Shown here: one piece after another, positions 27,701 to 37,971 of the stretch
How positions within the stretch are numbered: the stretch's first letter is position 1
How the letters are laid out: each line of letters starts with the position of its first letter
Origin: CAVRUH01 sp963822595
GTDB lineage: Bacteria > Chlamydiota > Chlamydiia > Chlamydiales > Waddliaceae
NCBI GenBank assembly: GCA_963822595.1
Contig: CAWGIG010000005.1
Coordinates: forward strand, 474,331-538,330
Reading direction: 5' to 3'
DNA: 64,000 bases
Notes under the pieces: model-generated
Told to the model about the DNA's origin: nothing
Seen by the model: the letters and a program-made list of their open reading frames with translations, nothing else
Databases searched by the model: none
Position numbers and translations under genes: made by a program

Positions 27701-28808
27701 TGGAGCCCAACCAGCTGCAAGTACTCCATTAAATTTTGCTAACGAATTCAGGATATAATATTGGGACACTCCTGGTTCAAGTTTTACTTTTTCTTTTGTT
27801 AATAAGAGATCGAAAACCACACGATGAAAACCTGGGATATCAAGTTTATCTAATTCGAAAAGAGCGAGTTCAATGTGGTACTCAGCAGCCATTTTTCCCA
27901 ATTCGTGGATAGTCTCGGTGTCAGTAATTCCAAATGATTTAAAATTTTTATAAAAATCAAAAATTGATCCATCACTTTCAATGACAGTTTTGATGATACG
28001 GACTCGGTCTTGTTCGCGTTCAATGCCAAAGGTCGCTAGACCTCTCAAAGGATGTGTATATTCCGACTTTGCCAAGCTTATTGCAAAGTCGATTTTCATC
28101 TGTTGATCCTCCGTTGAACGGATGAGTTCATGAATTATGTGCTCTTTTTCGTTGATAAATGCAATCCTATCAGTGATTTGACATAAAATTTTTAAATAAT
28201 CTCGATGATTTTTAATTCTATAATAAAGTTCATGTAGATCTACGATTTGTAATTCCGAATTGGGAGGAAAATACTCAATCAAATGATAAGTGGAAATATT
28301 TTGCTCCCCGGAAATAGCTTTGAACACGCTCTCGGCAAGATTTTTTATGGTGTAGGTTACTATGTAAGCTACTCTCCCTGTTTTGATTTTACATTGAATT
28401 CTATCGTTAGCTAAACTAGTATAAAAAATCTGAGGTCGGATTATCAGTTTCAACAATAACATTTTTAACGCGTGCCTTTGCAGCATTCTCTAAGATGGTA
28501 GAGAGTATATCTGCTTCATTACCTTTTCTTTGAAAAGCTTTCATGACCGCCAGTTCCGTGACGATCCAGGTATCTTTGGACTTGGGGACGATGCTGGCGT
28601 ACCCAATCAATTCGCGTGTATATTTGTCTCGTCTTAGAACTGTGTGACCTGAAAAATCTAACTTTACCTCTTCAATGCCGAATGATTTCCAGATTTCGGC
28701 GATCTCTTGCCGTACTTTTTCGACTTTTTTTACCTCTTTTTTATATGAAGAATGATAGAAAAGGTGATCTTCAGACTCCCTGAAGCGAGATAAAGCTGCA
28801 CTATACAT
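24758..28808 (-). pseudogene. Giant GNAT-solenoid-GSCQ family, copy B (four frameshifts)
   Basis: Colinear with the intact copies but broken into five frames by four single extra bases. They lie at about 28425 (T6 where T5 restores frame, just after the GNAT domain), 27665 (CCC for CC), 25700 (T4 for T3, in GTF-KEERYKNS) and 25405 (an extra base in ATCCTGAA). Removing them restores GNAT, solenoid and GSCQ domains in order (about 1345 residues). The start ATG at 28808 overlaps the last codons of copy C and follows AGGTGA, so B was the second gene of a C-B operon. The first frame alone would make a free 130-residue GNAT domain. Confidence 0.85.
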
Positions 28809-31800
28809 ATTCACCTGTTGATGGCTTGTTTATGTTGTATTGGCCATTCGACCAGTGAGAAGTTGCGCTGTCCACATATTCATGAGGAGCATTACAGCTA
28901 AGAGATTGCAATGTCCCTTCATAAACAGATCCCTTGGATGCATCGCACCAGGTTAGAGGAAGCTGCATCGTAGCGGCACGCTCTTGAGCTAGCAGCACAA
29001 GAGCCTTTTGCACTTCAGGCCTTGCATTCGGTGGGTAAACTCTTTCCATAAAGAGCACAGGTGACTTACGATTTGTATCATGCATGATGCGGAAAATTCT
29101 TCGGGCTATCAATTCGCCATGTTGGTTTTTGACGCACAAAAGCCGATTTTTCCCGTCTATTACATAGCCTAAAAGGTGTTGATTTAAGGTAGGATCGCCG
29201 TTGATTTCCTGACAACTTCCACCCACGTTCCCGCAAGTAAAAAGGCTTTCCGGGTCATCACAATCCTCGACCATCCAATCTTCGTAATTATGAATCAGTT
29301 TTTCAAAACCCTTTATATAGATTTCAATATCAGCAGTTAACAGACATAGTCTTCCGGAAAGAGCAACAAATTGAGCAAGAAATTCCCTCATTTTTAATAA
29401 ATGCGCTTTTTGATCAAAAACGCTTAGCTTTGGATTCATGAGTTGAATAAAATGTCTTTGGAATAGTATATTGTAGCCTTCCTTACTTCCTTTTTTCAAT
29501 TGCTGTAACTCCAAACCTAAATGTTTTAAAATGTCAGTTTCATTATTGAAGTACTTTTTAATGTGCTTAAAGAGCTCTAAATCAAGATGACCGTGCTCAA
29601 AAATGAGGTCTGAAAAGATTTCTTTGAAATCATTTTTTTTCTCCTTTTCGACACATTCGATATGTTGCCAAGATTTTCTAAGACCTTTTTTCCATTCTAG
29701 TCTGAGCGCTTCACGTTCCTTAAAGATTGTATCCAAGTGAAGACTATGCTTATAACGCTCGTCATGAAAGGTGCCACTCATCACCCAATCGACGAATTTC
29801 GCTAGTGCGTGCATTTGTTCCTCATCCCTTAGAGAGGCAGATTTTCCGGCATAAATATATAGAAGTTTGGGATCGCGAAATTTACCAAATGTGTTGTGAA
29901 AGCGTTCAAAAAAATTATCGAGATTAGTTATGGGAATTCTTTTTTGAAATGCTTGTGCAAGGAGAACATCAAGTTGATTCAGCGATCCAAGTAGCATCCT
30001 TTTTCCTCCCAACTCTAGGATCGACTCAACTAAGAGTGTTTTTTTCAATATCGAAACATGATTTTCCTCGGCAAAAATATGATCTAAAATCGAGTCTAGT
30101 TCTTCTTTTGTAAAATCTGAATCATAAACGATTCGGTACATTCCACGCGTATAGGCCACTTGGCTTTTATTGTCTTTGAACTTGACCTTCAAGATAATAA
30201 GATCATCAAGTGAACTATAGATAGCGCGTTGCTCAGGATCTGCTGCAATTGTCAAAAGGAGATCAGCCAATTTATATTTCATCTGTTGATCCGGAAAAGC
30301 AGCTATCCTGTGGAGATGGGGAAGTAACAATGCATTATTTTCGTAAAAATCCAGACGCAAATGACAGCAGCCCAATACGAAAACTAACCACTTTGCGGTC
30401 TCTTTATCGCCTTTGATTATATCAAAAAGCTCTTCGGTATCGAAAGTTTCGATCCACAGCTTTTTCAATTCCGGTAAATGCTGCGAGATATCCGTAGAAC
30501 TATGCAATTTTTTATAGAGTTCTAGGTAAACGTTTGAATAGGAGTAAATATCGTATATATCTTCTATTGAGGAGCCTTTAAGTGCTTCCCACATTATCTC
30601 CATGCGGTGGTTTGAATTTTGAAGTTTTAATTTATAAATAGTTCCCAATGTATAACGCCCATCATATCTTGCGCATAAGCGGCCGATTGCCCTTATTGAA
30701 TCTATGTCAAAGTTAAATCTTTCTATGTCTGTAAATACCGTCTCAACTGACAACTCGGCAGAAAGTTTCGCTATTTCAAATAATGCTTTTGGATCAGTAA
30801 TTTCAAACTCTTCAATATACTTACAAACTGCCGGTACATTGGCAAGTGCCACTTCAATGCGGTCTTTTTCACACTTTAGCCCATAGCGTTTAATGAATCT
30901 TAAGTCATTTTTAGCCGCTACTAAGGCAAGTCTTTTGAGTTGTGCCTGATCTTGTATGAAAAATTTATAGACATGCTCGGAAAATTCGTTGCAATTTGAC
31001 GCTAAAATTTCAGCGATAGCAATACGTCGCTTTACATCTTTGATTCCAAAATGATGAAAATATTGGGCAACTCTTTTCGGATTCGTCCTAGCCCCTGCTT
31101 GGGATAAGGAAAAGAGGGTGTCTTGGTCCGAAATGCCATAATGGCCGATACAACGACCGATGAGTCCTTGTTCTGAAGCTAAGAACGCGATTTCTCGCAG
31201 GTCCTTTTCAGAAGAAATTTCAAAATGCTCGAATATATTCTCCAAAATCATCATGCGCTCTCTTAAGATTCTCAATAGTTTTTTTGGCAAACCATATACG
31301 ATCGGATTCCTTTGTGATCTTATAATTTTTAAAATACTTACAGAAATGAGTAGGGAAATGGATTCCAGCACAAAGAGCCAATTCTTTTCTGACCTCTTCC
31401 GATTCGATGTGAAAATTTTGAACATATTTTGAAAAATCTGAAGTGGATTTTGCAGCTAATTCCGCAAGGGTAATGCGTCGATCGATTTGCTCAATTTTGA
31501 ACTTTTCAACATACTGCGATACAAAGTTCACATTTTCGCAAGCAAGTTCGAATCGGATTGCTTCATCTTGGATTTCAAAAGCATCAAAGTCATTATAAAA
31601 TTCTAGTGGGTTCGTCCTAAAGAGAGCGATTCTTTTGGCCTCGTCCTTGATTCCAAACCTCCCGATATATTGCGCGCTATAGCTATTTAAAGATCCCAAA
31701 GCAAGACGGAAAAGAACCTCCTGGTCGGTAATTTTAGCATAGGGAACCCAGACATAAGCCACCTCAGGCTCTTGCTGAATAAATAAATCCCATTTGTTTG

Positions 31801-32894
31801 TTGTCGGAGATCGCATTGTTTTATATTTGCGAGTTTGCATATAGCTTTCGCCACAAAAATCAATGATCTCATTTTCATCCGAAATATTCGGTATCTTCAT
31901 GTGATGTAAGTTTAAAAGTGTTCTAATGGGACTTTCATTTCCTGCAATTTTTCCGATCTCAACCAATGCTCTTTGATCTGTGATTCCAAAAGTGTCGTAT
32001 TTGGTAAATGCAAGTACATTCGATATATGCTTCTTAAGGCACTCTTTGACGATATCTATTCGGTCCTTTTCTTTTACAATTCCCAAAACCCCCAGATATT
32101 TAATGAACCATCCAAAATTTACCGACACTGCTGCTTTGGTGATCCCCACTTTTATATCCTGGTCAGTTATCGATTGAATATGTGGTAATAGTCCTTCTAC
32201 ACTTTTTCTACAAAACTCCTCGAGTAGTATAGGTCCGAAAGAGAGACCTCGAATTTTTGTGTAGAAATCGACAAGTTGGGATGTTTGCAACCTCTTGACA
32301 GGTGGAATCAGATCAGGTGCGATCTCGTAAATATTATGGCGCTGTTTAGCTGCAGAAGCAGCCTCAATAAGGGCATCCACCCAATAATTGAAGGAGTAAG
32401 TTACCTTTATTTTGACGGCGCCAAAATCGGCCTTACCCATCACTTTTGGTTGATATTTGATGAGGGGGGAGGCGTAATTTCGAATAGAACTGAAGGAGCG
32501 AGTCTTCAGTATGCAGTTTAATTTTGACAATTCTATGTTTTTCGGCTTTTTGTAAAATTTTGCGCATGATGCGGTACCCTAAAAGTTTTCTTTGATGGGA
32601 TTTCATCACCGCTAGTTGGGAGACATACCATTTATTTCCAGGTTTAGGGACAACAAGAGCATATCCGACAAGTTCCTTTGTCGCAGTATCAAATACTGTA
32701 ACCTTATACACTCCAGGATCGTAAAAATGCCTCCTAGTAATACGATCTGGGTCATCCCATTCAATGGAATTTTGTATATCGGCGACCTCCTGCATCAGTT
32801 TGTCAAGTCTTTCAGTGGGCAACGTTTTATTGAACGATAAACTAAAATCAAAATTAGTTGGCGATCTAAATTTATTTAATTCTGCGCTAAACAT
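28801..32894 (-). pseudogene. Giant GNAT-solenoid-GSCQ family, copy C (two frameshifts)
   Basis: Close relative of copy D (I estimate about three quarters of residues identical in the aligned C-terminal half). The real start is ATG 32894 (MFSAELNKFR), after TGGAAA. Two extra bases break it: one in a C6 run (G6 on the + strand, 32464-32469), where five restore SKLRLP-LIKYQP against SKCALSLIQIRT of copy D, and one near 31223, where ATTCGAGCAT replaces the ATCCAGCAT of copy D. The first falls exactly at the end of the GNAT domain, leaving a possible 153-residue free GNAT protein. The last 870 residues (solenoid and GSCQ domain) are open. A perfect LuxR-box-like operator and a TATAAT precede it. 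Confidence 0.85.
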
Positions 32895-32918
32895 ATATTT
32901 CCAAAAATTAAAACAGCA

Positions 32919-32924
32919 ATTATA
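32919..32924 (-). promoter_or_regulatory. -10 box for copy C
   Basis: TATAAT on the minus strand, 22 bases downstream of the operator at 32947-32963, as in copy A. No -35 is recognisable. Confidence 0.55.
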
Positions 32925-32946
32925 TCGATATCTATTAATAAATAAC

Positions 32947-32963
32947 ACCGTATAAAATACGGT
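32947..32963. promoter_or_regulatory. LuxR-box-like operator, ACCGTA-N5-TACGGT
   Basis: A perfect 17-bp palindrome with spacer TAAAA, immediately downstream of the copy D stop codon and centred about 43 bases before the predicted start of copy C. Its geometry is the same as at 15557-15573. Confidence 0.65.
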
Positions 32964-32966
32964 ATC

Positions 32967-35900
32967 TTAGGTTCCTGTGTATGGGTTGACGATTTTGTAT
33001 TGGCCATTCGAGGAATGAGAGGTCGCGCTGTCCACATATTCATGAGGAGCAATACTGCTAAGAGATTCTAATGTCCCTTCATAAACAGATCCCTTGGACG
33101 GATCGCACCAGGCCAGAGGAAGCTGCATCGTAGCGGCGCGTTCCTGAGCAAGGAAGACGATTGCCTTGCACACTTCAGGTCTAGCATTCGGTGGGTAAAC
33201 TTTTTCCATAAAGAGCACAGGGGATTTACGATCAGCATCATATAGGAGACGGAAAATCCTACGGGCAATCAATTCACCATGTTTATTTTTGACGCAGACC
33301 ATGCGATTTTTTCCGTCTATGACATAGCCTAAAAGATTTTTATTTAGCCAAGCATGTCCATTGATTTCCTGGCAACTGCCACCTACATTCCCGCAGGTAA
33401 ATAGGCTTTCGGGGTCATCACAATCTTCGACCGTCCAACCCTCGTAATTATGAATGAGTTTTTCAAAGCCCTTGATATATATGTCAATATCCGCAGCTAA
33501 CGGACACTGCCGCTTCGAAAGAGTAAGGAATTTCTTCATACTCAATAAATGAGCCTTTTGATCAAAAGCGCTTATGTTTGGATTCATGAGATGAATAAAA
33601 TGTCTTTGGAAAAGTAGGGAATAACCATCGTTACTTCCCTTTTTCATTTGCTTCAACTCTATTCCTAATTTTTTCAAAATGTCACTTTCCTTATTGAAGT
33701 ACATTTTAAGGTAGGGGAAGCTTTCCAAATTAAGATGACCGTGCTCAAGGATGAGGTCTGAAAAGATTGTTAAGAAATCAGTATTTTTATCCTCCTCTGC
33801 ACATTCGATATGTTGCAAAGGCTTTCTAAGACCTCTTTTCCATTCTGATCGGAGTCCTTCTCGTTCCTTAAAGATTGTATCTAAGTGAAGACTATGTTTA
33901 TAACGTTCTTCATGAAATGTATCACTCATCACCCAGTCGACAAATGTCGCCAACGCTTTCATTTGTTCCTGATCCTTCAGAGAGGAAGACTTTCCCGCGT
34001 AGATGTAAAGAAGTTTTGGATGACGAAATTTTCCAAATGTACTTTGGAAGCGTTCAAAGAAATTGTCGAGATTAGATATGGGTACTTTGCTTTGAAATAT
34101 TTGTACAAGAAGAGTCTCAAGTTGGTTCAGTGCCGCAACGAGCAACCTTTTTCCGCCTAGGTCCAAGATTGTCTCAATCAAAAGGGTTTTGTTCAAAATC
34201 GAAATCGAATTTTCCTGAGCAAAAATATGATCTAGAATTGGATCCAGTTCCTCATTTATGAAATCTGAATCATAAAGGATGCGGTACATTCCGCGTGCGT
34301 ATCCTACCTGGTGTTTAGGGTCTTTAAACTTTATCTTCATGATAACAAGATCGTCGACAGAATGAAATGTATTGCGTTGCTCAGGATCAGCTGCAATCCT
34401 CAAAAGGAGGTCAGCTAATTTATATTTCATCTGTAGATCGGGAAAATCAGCTATTTTTTTGAGATGGGGGAGTAGCAAAGCATGATTTCCAGAAAAACCC
34501 AGACGCAAATAACAGCATCCCAATACAAAAACTAACCACTGGGCAATCTCTTTATCCCCTTTGATAATATCAAAAAGCTCTTCGGTATTGAATGTTTTGA
34601 TCCATAACTTTTTCAATTCCGATAAATGCTGTGAGATATCCGGAGAACGATGCAATTGTATATAGAGTTCTAGGTAGATGTTGGAATAGGAGTAAGTATC
34701 GTATATGTCTTCTATTCTGGAGACTCTAAGGACCTCCCATATAATCTCCATGCGGTGGTCTTGATTAACCTCTAATTTATAAATATTTTCGATTGTAGTA
34801 CGCCCATCATATCTAGCGCATAACCGCCCGATTTCCCGTTTTTTATCTATCTCAAAGTTAAATTTTGCGATGTGCATAAATAGCATCTCAGGGGACAACT
34901 CGGCAGTAAGGGCCGCGATTTGAAATAGCGCTTTTTGATCAGTGATTTCAAACTCTTCAATATATTCACAAACTGCCGGTACATTGGCAAGGGCCAAATC
35001 AAAGCGATCCTTTTCCGATTTCAGCCCAAAGCGTTTTATGAATCTTAAGTCTTTGTGAGCGGCTTGTAAGGCAAGTCTTTTGAGTACTTCCTGATCGCGT
35101 ATAAAAAATTTATAGACCTCCTCGGAAAATTTCTTGCAATTTGAGGCTAAAATTTCAGCGATAGCAATACGTCGCTTCTCATCTTTGATTCCATAATAAT
35201 GAAAATATTTCCCTAAAAATTCCGGATTCGTCCGAGCTGCAACCTGAGCCAAAGAAAAGAGAGTATGTTGGTCCAAAATGCCATAATAACGTATACCGGA
35301 CCCAATCAACCCCTGTTCTGCTGCTAAGAAGGCCATTTCTCGCCGATCCCTTTCAGACGTAATTTCAAAATGCTGGATATATTCTCCAAAATCACCCTCT
35401 GCTCTCTTAAAATTCTCAAGTGCTTTTTTTGCCAACCATAGGCGATCGGATTCCTTTGTGATCTTATAATTTTTAAAATATTTACACATAAATGTGGGAA
35501 AATGGACTGCGGCAGAAAGAGCTAATTCTTTTCTGATCTCTTCCGATTCGATGTTAAAATTTTGAACATATACCGAAAAATTGAGAGAGGATTTTGCGGC
35601 TAATTTTGCAAGGATAACGCGTCGATCCATTTGCTCAATTTTAAACTTTTCAACATATTCCGAGATAAAGTTCACATTTTCGCAAGCAAGTTCAAATCGG
35701 AGTGCTTCATCTTGGATTTCAAAAGCATCAAATACGTGATAAAATTCTTTCGGTTTACTTCTGAAAAGGGCGATTCTTTTGGCCTCGTCCTTGATTTGAA
35801 ATCTTCGGATATATTGCGCGTTATAGCAGCGTAAACAGCCTAAAGCAAGGCGGAAAAGTTCTTCCTGATCCGTAATATTTGCATACGGTACCCAGACATA

Positions 35901-37031
35901 AGCGTATTCCGGCTCTTTTTGAATAAATAAATTCCATTTGTTCGTAGATTGCCTTGTTTTATATCGGCGAGTTTCCATGTAACTCTCGCCACAAAAATCT
36001 ATGATCTCATTCTCATCCGAAATATCCTGTATCTTCATGTAATGCAATTTTAGAAGTGTTTTAATGGGTCTTTCATTTCCTGCAATTTTTCCGATCTCAA
36101 CCAATGCTCTTGAATCTGTAATTCCAAAAGTGTCAAATTCTGAAAAAATACATTCATTCAAAATAAGGCTCTTTTTGAGAATATCGATTCGATCTTTTTC
36201 GTCTACAATTCCCAAAACCCCAAGATAACTAATAAAAAATCCAAAATTCTCTGACACTGCAGCTTGCGTGAACTCCACTTTCATCCGTTGATCACTCATC
36301 GATTGAATATGAGGTAAAAGTCCCACACCACATTTTTTACAAAACTCCCTGAGTAGTAGCTTGCCGAAAGAAAGACTTTGAATTTTTGTATAAAAATCGA
36401 CAACTTGCGATGTTTGAAGCGTTTTTACAGGTGGAATCATCTGAGCTGCGATCTTATAAATTTCATTGTTGTCTATTGCTGCAGAAGCGGAAGCAACAAG
36501 GGCCTGCACCCAGTATTTGAAGAGGTATCTTACTTCTATTTGGACCGCACCAAATTGAGTTTTACCCACTACTTTTGTTCGGATTTGGATGAGACTTAAG
36601 GCGCATTTAGAATAAAATTGAAGAAGTGAATCTTCGGTATGCAGCTTTACTTTGACTACCTTATGCTTTTCAGCTTTTTTTAATATTGTGTGCATGATTT
36701 TAATCCCTATGTGTATTTTTTGATGGGATTTCATCACTGCCACTTGGGAAACATACCATTTATTCTCATGTATTGGCACAACAAGAGCATATCCGACGAG
36801 TTCATCCGTTTCGTTATCGAGAACCGTAATTTTATATACACTAGGATCGTAAAAACGCCTGCGAGCAATATCTAAATCAGTTTCATTCCATTCAATGGAT
36901 TTTAGAATGTTAGCGACCTCCGGCATAAGTTTGGCAATTGTTTCAGGGGTCAACGTCTTATTGAAAGATAATCTAAAATTCAAATTCAAAAGGGTCGCGA
37001 TTCTATATTTATTTAATTCTGCACTAAACAT
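32967..37031 (-). CDS. Giant GNAT-solenoid-GSCQ family protein, copy D (intact)
   Basis: 1354 residues. The N-terminal GNAT-like domain (about 1-165) has the strand WYVSQVAVMK followed by SHQKIHIGIKIMHTIL, where the acetyl-CoA loop lacks the usual RxxGxG pattern seen better in copy A; catalysis may be lost. The solenoid spans about 170-1150, with units such as ITSERDRREMAFLAAEQG, LDQHTLFSLAQVAARTNP, KDEKRRIAIAEILASN and KSEKDRFDLALANVP. The C-terminal domain has DCDDPE, CGNVGGSCQ, LLGYVIDGKNR, IARRIFR and APHEYVDSATSH. The ATG at 37031 follows TTGGAAA. It is the first of the tandem D-C-B array. Its promoter region keeps only half of the ACCGTA palindrome. Confidence 0.87.
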   Translation of the reverse strand: MFSAELNKYRIATLLNLNFRLSFNKTLTPETIAKLMPEVANILKSIEWNETDLDIARRRFYDPSVYKITVLDNETDELVGYALVVPIHENKWYVSQVAVMKSHQKIHIGIKIMHTILKKAEKHKVVKVKLHTEDSLLQFYSKCALSLIQIRTKVVGKTQFGAVQIEVRYLFKYWVQALVASASAAIDNNEIYKIAAQMIPPVKTLQTSQVVDFYTKIQSLSFGKLLLREFCKKCGVGLLPHIQSMSDQRMKVEFTQAAVSENFGFFISYLGVLGIVDEKDRIDILKKSLILNECIFSEFDTFGITDSRALVEIGKIAGNERPIKTLLKLHYMKIQDISDENEIIDFCGESYMETRRYKTRQSTNKWNLFIQKEPEYAYVWVPYANITDQEELFRLALGCLRCYNAQYIRRFQIKDEAKRIALFRSKPKEFYHVFDAFEIQDEALRFELACENVNFISEYVEKFKIEQMDRRVILAKLAAKSSLNFSVYVQNFNIESEEIRKELALSAAVHFPTFMCKYFKNYKITKESDRLWLAKKALENFKRAEGDFGEYIQHFEITSERDRREMAFLAAEQGLIGSGIRYYGILDQHTLFSLAQVAARTNPEFLGKYFHYYGIKDEKRRIAIAEILASNCKKFSEEVYKFFIRDQEVLKRLALQAAHKDLRFIKRFGLKSEKDRFDLALANVPAVCEYIEEFEITDQKALFQIAALTAELSPEMLFMHIAKFNFEIDKKREIGRLCARYDGRTTIENIYKLEVNQDHRMEIIWEVLRVSRIEDIYDTYSYSNIYLELYIQLHRSPDISQHLSELKKLWIKTFNTEELFDIIKGDKEIAQWLVFVLGCCYLRLGFSGNHALLLPHLKKIADFPDLQMKYKLADLLLRIAADPEQRNTFHSVDDLVIMKIKFKDPKHQVGYARGMYRILYDSDFINEELDPILDHIFAQENSISILNKTLLIETILDLGGKRLLVAALNQLETLLVQIFQSKVPISNLDNFFERFQSTFGKFRHPKLLYIYAGKSSSLKDQEQMKALATFVDWVMSDTFHEERYKHSLHLDTIFKEREGLRSEWKRGLRKPLQHIECAEEDKNTDFLTIFSDLILEHGHLNLESFPYLKMYFNKESDILKKLGIELKQMKKGSNDGYSLLFQRHFIHLMNPNISAFDQKAHLLSMKKFLTLSKRQCPLAADIDIYIKGFEKLIHNYEGWTVEDCDDPESLFTCGNVGGSCQEINGHAWLNKNLLGYVIDGKNRMVCVKNKHGELIARRIFRLLYDADRKSPVLFMEKVYPPNARPEVCKAIVFLAQERAATMQLPLAWCDPSKGSVYEGTLESLSSIAPHEYVDSATSHSSNGQYKIVNPYTGT

Positions 37032-37055
37032 TCATTTCCAATAATTAAAGCGATA

Positions 37056-37097
37056 ATTGTATCATTTCGATTAATAAAACGCCGTATAAAATATTCA
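37056..37097 (-). promoter_or_regulatory. Degenerate operator/promoter of copy D
   Basis: On the minus strand TATTTTATACGGC (from 37093) resembles one arm and the spacer of the palindrome, while the other arm is lost. A TACAAT at 37061-37056 aligns with the -10 of copy C, three bases nearer to the operator. Control of D may therefore differ from that of A and C. Confidence 0.45.
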
Positions 37098-37099
37098 CC

Positions 37100-37136
37100 C
37101 TGGAGTGACTCGATTTAGCGAGTCTCTCCAGTTTTT
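37100..37136 (+). terminator. Hairpin with T run
   Basis: CTGGAG-T-GACTCG-ATTTA-CGAGTC-T-CTCCAG followed by TTTTT. The same CTGGAGTGACTCGATTTA start occurs in the hairpin at 45764. No + strand gene ends nearby, so it may insulate copy D from transcription entering on the + strand. Confidence 0.5.
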
Positions 37137-37212
37137 GATATTTTAAGGGAAGGGCGTTTTCTTCAGGCCATCGGCCTGGAGAAAAGTTTGGCGGTTTTTA
37201 TTTAAGCAGGAG

Positions 37213-37681
37213 GCCTTCGGTCGCTGCGCTTCCTACGGCCGGAGGGCTCGCTTCGCTCAGCAATAGCGAAGAATAGTTTATCATTTCATAAGGGCTGAAA
37301 GCCAGTTTCGTGACAGCCCAGGCAGAGCGAAGTGCAATGTCATCAACTTAAAGAATAGTTTATCATTTCATGAGGGCTGAAAGCCAGCCTTTTGATAGCC
37401 CAGGCAGAGCAAAGCGAAGGCCTGGGTTGACGTCGATAAAAAAAGTCAGAGCCCTGGAAGGGCGACTCATTTCGGTGAAATTATATTTAAGCAAGAATGG
37501 ATGAGTCGCCCTTGCAGGGCTTTTTCACTTTTTCCACCCTGTACCCAGGCCTTCGCTTTGCTCTGCCTGGGCTGTCACGAGCCTGGCTTTCAGCCCTCAT
37601 GAAATTGATAAACTATTCTTTAAGTTGATGACATTGAGCGAAGCGAGACTTCTTGCCGTAGGGAGCGCAGCGACCGAAGGC
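37213..37681. repeat. 470-base inverted repeat with internal direct repeats
   Basis: The outer arms GCCTTCGGTCGCTGCGCTTCC and their complement enclose further paired blocks: AGAATAGTTTATCATTTCAT, AGGGCTGAAAGCCAG, AGCCCAGGCAGAGC and GGGCGACTCAT. The left arm holds the block GAATAGTTTATC...AGGGCTGAAAGCCAG...AGCCCAGGCAGAGC twice in direct orientation (about 37268 and 37352). No gene is seen between 37032 and 37785. Confidence 0.85.
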
Positions 37682-37785
37682 GTTCAATTGGCATCGGAAA
37701 AGAATCAATTTATTTATTTACAAAAAATACTCTACATTACAAGATGAATTTAAGGGTCAATTCTTAACTAAATAGGAGATTTTTT

Positions 37786-37968
37786 ATGGTAAAAAAATAT
37801 GGAGAAACAGCTCAGAAATCTGTAAAGAAGACAATGCACAAAATGAAAGAAGGGAAATTGGAATCAGGAAAAAGTCATAAGAAAGTTACGGATAAAAAAC
37901 AGGCGATTGCAATAGGTCTTTCAGAAGCAAGAAAAAAAGGGGCAAAAGTTCCTAAAAAGAAAGGGTAA
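37786..37968 (+). CDS. Small basic DUF6496-like protein
   Basis: 60 residues, about one third Lys/Arg. The pattern KKTMHKMKEGKLESGKSHKKV followed by KQAIAIGLSEARKKGAKVPKKK matches small DUF6496-type proteins of unknown function, likely nucleic-acid associated because of their charge. AGGAG lies eight bases before the ATG. It ends three bases before the TTG of the glycosylase gene in the same frame, so the two are probably co-translated. Confidence 0.8.
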   Translation: MVKKYGETAQKSVKKTMHKMKEGKLESGKSHKKVTDKKQAIAIGLSEARKKGAKVPKKKG

Positions 37969-37971
37969 AAA

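Noticed and set aside
28416..28486. Programmed +1 frameshifting as a general explanation for copies B, C and E
   Set aside because: Shift sites differ in sequence and lie at seven places, some deep in the solenoid; intact copies A and D lack them. A switch is kept only as a hypothesis for the GNAT border.
37040..37785. Possible CRISPR array in the repeat-rich gap
   Set aside because: Repeats are inverted and of unequal spacing, with no regular spacers and no cas genes in the window.
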